Source: Elusimicrobiota bacterium (GTDB taxonomy: Bacteria; Elusimicrobiota; Elusimicrobia; O2-12-FULL-59-9). Taken from it: a DNA stretch of 17,528 nt. Under the pieces are notes generated by a model that had not been told where the DNA came from, did no database searches, and worked only from the letters and a program-made list of their open reading frames with translations. Position 1 is the stretch's first letter. Every line of letters begins with the position of its first letter. Where the stretch lies: NCBI GenBank assembly GCA_016206405.1, contig JACQRQ010000054.1, positions 1 through 17,528 on the forward strand. Reading direction: 5' to 3'. Positions 14,909 to 17,528 of the stretch are shown here, piece by piece. A program made the position numbers and the translations under genes.

Positions 14909-14914
14909 ATTATA
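14909..14914 (-). promoter_or_regulatory. -10 box of the response regulator gene
   Basis: TATAAT on the minus strand, 14 nt before the GTG at 14894. No matching -35 is found at 16-18 nt, so it may need an activator. Initiation about 7 nt downstream would leave roughly 8 nt of leader. Confidence 0.4.
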
Positions 14915-14975
14915 TTCCAAAGCATGGCAAAACCCGGGGACCCGCCCTCGAATCCCTTCGCCGCAGCCAATTATG

Positions 14976-14984
14976 TGGTAAAAT
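14976..14984 (+). promoter_or_regulatory. Extended -10 of the transglutaminase operon, possibly leaderless
   Basis: TGGTAAAAT fits TGn-TAAAAT and ends 6 nt before the GTG at 14991, so transcription should start at or next to the start codon. No Shine-Dalgarno sequence is present. The -35 candidate TTCGCC (14957-14962) is weak, as is common with extended -10 promoters. Confidence 0.45.
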
Positions 14985-14990
14985 ATCGCC

Positions 14991-15950
14991 GTGAAAGGCC
15001 GGCCCGAATTCCTGCCTGCGGCGATAGCCGCGCTGCTGATATCCTTCGGAACCGCTGAGCGCCTATCCTGGCTCGCGCAGGGCGCCGCCGCGCCGCCGGA
15101 CGGCGCGCTCCGCGTCGTCGAGCGGCAGCAAGCCGCCGAGGCCGCGCGGCCGCCGGCAAAAACCTACCAGCGCATTCGCAGGATTTCGGACAAATACGAT
15201 TTAGAATTTGGATTCCGGAATTTCAACGGCGATCCGCTCTCGGTCTGGTTCACTTTGGATTCAAAATCGGTCGAGCTGTCCTCCGCCGAATTCGGCTATA
15301 CGGAGGAAGGCTTGAAATCCCTGAAGGAATGGCGCCGGCAGGCCGAGGCGGCGGCCAACGCCGCTGAAGCCGAAGAAGTAAAATCGCAATATCACGCCAG
15401 GCTTCGCAGCTACCTGGCCTCCCGCGGATTCCGTCTGCTGTCCGGAAACCAGGCGGCTGCGGACATCCCCAAGCTGGCCCGCGGCAACTCCAAAGCCCTT
15501 CGGCCCGCGGCCCTGCAATTCAGCCAATTGACCGAGCTCAAAAACTACGACTCCGAAGCTACCATCGGGGCAGCGTTGTCCATGGTCCAGACGGCGCTCA
15601 AGTACCGGATTCCCCCGTCTCAAATCGGCGGCCGCCACACGGGCGGGGTCTATCCCCCGTTGGAAGCTCTCGTCCTGGGCTCCGGAGACTGCGACAGCAA
15701 AACCGCGCTTTTGGCCTCGATTCTTTTAAACTGGAGCAATATCCGCCTAATCGGCCTCGGCGTGCCGGGCCACTATCTGATGGCGGTTCAGCGCGTTCCC
15801 TACCACGGGGATTTTTACGTGGAATACGAAGGCAATCCCTACGTCCTGATGGAACCCGCCGGCCCGGGCTGGATCGCGCCCGGCCGCGTGGGCGAGGAGA
15901 CCCAGGCCCTTCTGCGATCGTCGGCCGGCCTGCAAATCGAGCCGATATAG
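14991..15950 (+). CDS. Membrane-anchored transglutaminase-like protein
   Basis: This is a 319-residue protein. An N-terminal hydrophobic segment (about 9-31) acts as an anchor or uncleaved signal. Residues 55-105 are beta-rich, followed by an Ala/Glu-rich helix (106-140). The C-terminal half carries a transglutaminase-like papain-fold site: C234 in GSGDCDSKTALLASIL and H261 in VPGHYLMAV. The third position, usually Asp, may be replaced by E288 in LMEPAG. Such proteins are often peptidases or amide ligases acting on envelope proteins or glycans. The GTG at 14991 is the first start before the hydrophobic segment. It leads a three-gene operon with the DUF350 gene (26-nt gap) and the rhodanese. 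Confidence 0.8.
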   Translation: MKGRPEFLPAAIAALLISFGTAERLSWLAQGAAAPPDGALRVVERQQAAEAARPPAKTYQRIRRISDKYDLEFGFRNFNGDPLSVWFTLDSKSVELSSAEFGYTEEGLKSLKEWRRQAEAAANAAEAEEVKSQYHARLRSYLASRGFRLLSGNQAAADIPKLARGNSKALRPAALQFSQLTELKNYDSEATIGAALSMVQTALKYRIPPSQIGGRHTGGVYPPLEALVLGSGDCDSKTALLASILLNWSNIRLIGLGVPGHYLMAVQRVPYHGDFYVEYEGNPYVLMEPAGPGWIAPGRVGEETQALLRSSAGLQIEPI

Positions 15951-15976
15951 CCCCGTAACCGAAGCGAGGACCCGTT

Positions 15977-16516
15977 ATGTTCATCAAGCGTCTGCTGTTC
16001 AGCGTCTTTGAATTTCTTCTGTCGGTCGGCATGGCCGGCTTGGTCGTGTACTGGACTTACCGGGTCCAGATCTGGTCCAACAAAGATTTCGACGAAGAGG
16101 ATGAGCTCAAGAAAGACAACCTGGCCGTGAGCATCCTGCTCTCGGGCAACATGCTGGCCTCCGGGCTCATCATCCAAAAAGGGCTCAAGCCCATCCTGAG
16201 CCTGCTGAGAATTTACATGACCACGCCCATCGGACAAAACCTCAACCAATGGCAGATCTCGTTTTTTGCCCTCGCCCAATTCGTGATGGTTTTCATGCTG
16301 GCGGCGCTGACCATTTATTTTTCCTTGCGGATGTTCGGCAAGCTCACGCGGCACATGCATCCCGGCCAGGAGCTCAAGAAAGGCAACGTGTCCATCGGCG
16401 TTTTGCTGGCCAGCGTCGTCCTCGTGATGGCTCTCTACATCAGCGACGGGATCAGCTCGCTGTCCCGCGCCATGCTGCCCCAGCCCTCCATCGGCCGGGT
16501 TGAAATTTTGGAGTGA
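15977..16516 (+). CDS. DUF350 family inner-membrane protein
   Basis: This 179-residue protein has four membrane helices (about 8-28, 49-67, 95-117, 138-157) built as an internal duplication. The motif ELKKxN precedes helix 2 (43-48) and again helix 4 (132-137), each followed by a small-residue helix. This is the DUF350/YjfL arrangement; the molecular function of the family is not established. GAGGA stands 6 nt before the ATG. It follows the transglutaminase-like gene and is followed at once by the rhodanese gene; this association hints at a shared envelope process. Confidence 0.87.
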   Translation: MFIKRLLFSVFEFLLSVGMAGLVVYWTYRVQIWSNKDFDEEDELKKDNLAVSILLSGNMLASGLIIQKGLKPILSLLRIYMTTPIGQNLNQWQISFFALAQFVMVFMLAALTIYFSLRMFGKLTRHMHPGQELKKGNVSIGVLLASVVLVMALYISDGISSLSRAMLPQPSIGRVEILE

Positions 16517-16530
16517 AGCGGAAGAAATTT

Positions 16531-16899
16531 ATGCGCCATTCTCCGGGGTTTCTCAAGATCGTCAAGAACGCCAAGAGGCGCATACGGGAAACAAGCGTCG
16601 CCGCGGTTCAAGCCAGGCAGTCCCGCGCGCGCCGCTTCGCGCTCATCGACGTCCGCGAAGAGGCGGAATGGAAAAAAGGCCGGCTGCCGGGCACCCTGCA
16701 TCTGTGCCGGGGCATCCTGGAACGCGACATCGAAGCGGAAGTGCCGGATAAACGGGCGGAAATCGTTCTCTACTGCGGCGGAGGCTATCGTTCCGCCCTG
16801 GCCGCCGACAACCTTCAGAAGATGGGCTACCGTCGCGTCCTTTCCATGCGAGGGGGCTACCGGGCCTGGCTCGCCGCCGGGGGCAAAACCGTCTCTTGA
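16531..16899 (+). CDS. Rhodanese-domain sulfurtransferase
   Basis: This 122-residue single rhodanese domain has the active-site loop CGGGYRS, with nucleophile C82. LIDVREEAEW (38-47) and SMRGGYRAW complete the family pattern. It would move sulfane sulfur via a Cys persulfide; the acceptor is unknown. The ATG at 16531 is chosen because GGAAG lies 6 nt upstream and the family often starts M-x-x-SPGF. A GTG at 16513 overlapping the DUF350 stop (GTGA) would add six residues. The last 43 bp overlap the convergent SCO1 gene. Confidence 0.9.
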   Translation: MRHSPGFLKIVKNAKRRIRETSVAAVQARQSRARRFALIDVREEAEWKKGRLPGTLHLCRGILERDIEAEVPDKRAEIVLYCGGGYRSALAADNLQKMGYRRVLSMRGGYRAWLAAGGKTVS

Positions 16900-17522
16900 A
16901 GCTGTAGCGCGGCCGCACTCAATCGCTCCAATTCCTCGGGCCGGTCTCCATCGTAATAGCCCCGCACATTTCCGCCGGCATCCACCAAAACGAACTTCGT
17001 GCTGTGGATGATCCGGTAGCCGGAGGGAGCGTTCGGATCCGCAGCCGCCGCCAGCTTGAAGCCGTTTTGATAAAGCTTCAAAAGCGGCCCTTTCTCGCCC
17101 GTGGCGAACAGCCACCTTCGGGGAGAGGCCCCGAAACGCCGGGCATAGGCTTCAAGCACGGCGGGCGTGTCGTAGCCGGGATCGACGCTGAAGGAAACCA
17201 AGCGCACCGCTTCGGGAATCTGCCTCTGCAGTTCCGCCATGCGGGCCGAAAGAATCGGGCAAGGGCCTTCGCAGCGGGTGAAGATGAAATCCGCGATCCA
17301 GGGCGCCCCGAGAAAATCTTGCTTGCTCATTTCGCCCTGAAAACCCGGGCTCACCACGGTAATCCGGAAATCCGGCAATTCCCAAAAACTTTCCAGAGGC
17401 TTTCGCGGACCGCAGCCCGCCGTCCAAAGCAGCAGCGCCGCCGCCAAAGCCGCCGCGCCACCGGCGCATCCGAGTCCCCGTAGCTCTGCGCAGGGGGCCG
17501 CCGCGTATTTATCCGTCCGCAT
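16857..17522 (-). CDS. SCO1/SenC family copper chaperone, probable lipoprotein
   Basis: This 221-residue thioredoxin-fold protein has the SCO copper site: CEGPC (C84, C88) and a distal H173 in IIHSTKFVLVD. It probably delivers copper to the CuA site of cytochrome c oxidase or keeps its cysteines reduced. An N-terminal hydrophobic stretch ends TAGC, so C37 may be lipidated and the protein anchored in the periplasm, although T at -3 is atypical. The ATG at 17522 is the only upstream start seen; just 6 nt lie beyond it (CGCTGA on this strand), which could contain an upstream stop. No other oxidase gene is visible in the window. Confidence 0.92.
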   Translation of the reverse strand: MRTDKYAAAPCAELRGLGCAGGAAALAAALLLWTAGCGPRKPLESFWELPDFRITVVSPGFQGEMSKQDFLGAPWIADFIFTRCEGPCPILSARMAELQRQIPEAVRLVSFSVDPGYDTPAVLEAYARRFGASPRRWLFATGEKGPLLKLYQNGFKLAAAADPNAPSGYRIIHSTKFVLVDAGGNVRGYYDGDRPEELERLSAAALQLQETVLPPAASQAR

Positions 17523-17528
17523 TCAGCG

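Overview
This is a GC-rich, gene-dense bacterial chromosomal segment with 21 protein-coding genes. I see no tRNA, rRNA, CRISPR array, insertion sequence or phage gene. Genes are tightly packed, with several stop/start overlaps (TAATG, ATGA). All four convergent gene pairs overlap or abut. No gene-free stretch exceeds 200 bp. The content suggests an aerobic Gram-negative-type heterotroph: a SCO1-like copper chaperone for cytochrome oxidase, fatty-acid and proline catabolic enzymes, envelope proteins rich in tetratricopeptide repeats (TPRs), and an ECF sigma factor with its anti-sigma. I cannot fix the phylum from sequence alone. A poorly cultured lineage such as Elusimicrobiota, Acidobacteriota or a deltaproteobacterial relative would fit, but this is a guess.

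Layout. (1) 69-2133, minus strand: a three-gene operon sixA (phosphohistidine phosphatase), an enoyl-CoA isomerase-type crotonase, and a 2,4-dienoyl-CoA reductase-type SDR. The last two are the classic auxiliary enzymes for beta-oxidation of unsaturated fatty acids. (2) 2193-4256, plus: an exported TPR-SpoIID peptidoglycan-cleaving protein, divergent from sixA. (3) 5393-4250, minus: a 60-residue conserved-looking small protein, then an RDD membrane protein with an apparent pilin-like C-terminal domain. (4) 5593-7374, plus: an ECF sigma factor, a transmembrane zinc-finger anti-sigma factor with an outer PrcB-like domain, and a cupin. (5) 14098-7369, minus: a probable six-gene operon, in order DUF885 metallopeptidase, LOG-family nucleotide-binding protein, ALDH4A1-type pyrroline-5-carboxylate dehydrogenase, a 12-TPR exported protein, a two-helix membrane protein, and a smaller exported TPR paralogue. 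(6) 14186-14506, plus: an ABM/YgiN-like monooxygenase-fold protein behind a well-formed promoter, convergent with a single-domain response regulator (14894-14511). (7) 14991-16899, plus: a membrane-anchored transglutaminase-like protein, a DUF350 membrane protein and a rhodanese. (8) 17522-16857, minus: the SCO1/SenC protein.

How the genes fit together. Catabolic functions (unsaturated acyl-CoA handling, peptide hydrolysis, glutamate-semialdehyde oxidation) alternate with envelope functions (SpoIID, RDD-pilin, sigma/anti-sigma, TPR proteins, transglutaminase/DUF350). The parts least explained by known families are three: the two TPR paralogues that end in the same Cys-containing motif and flank a small membrane protein; the transglutaminase-DUF350-rhodanese operon; and the RDD-pilin fusion.
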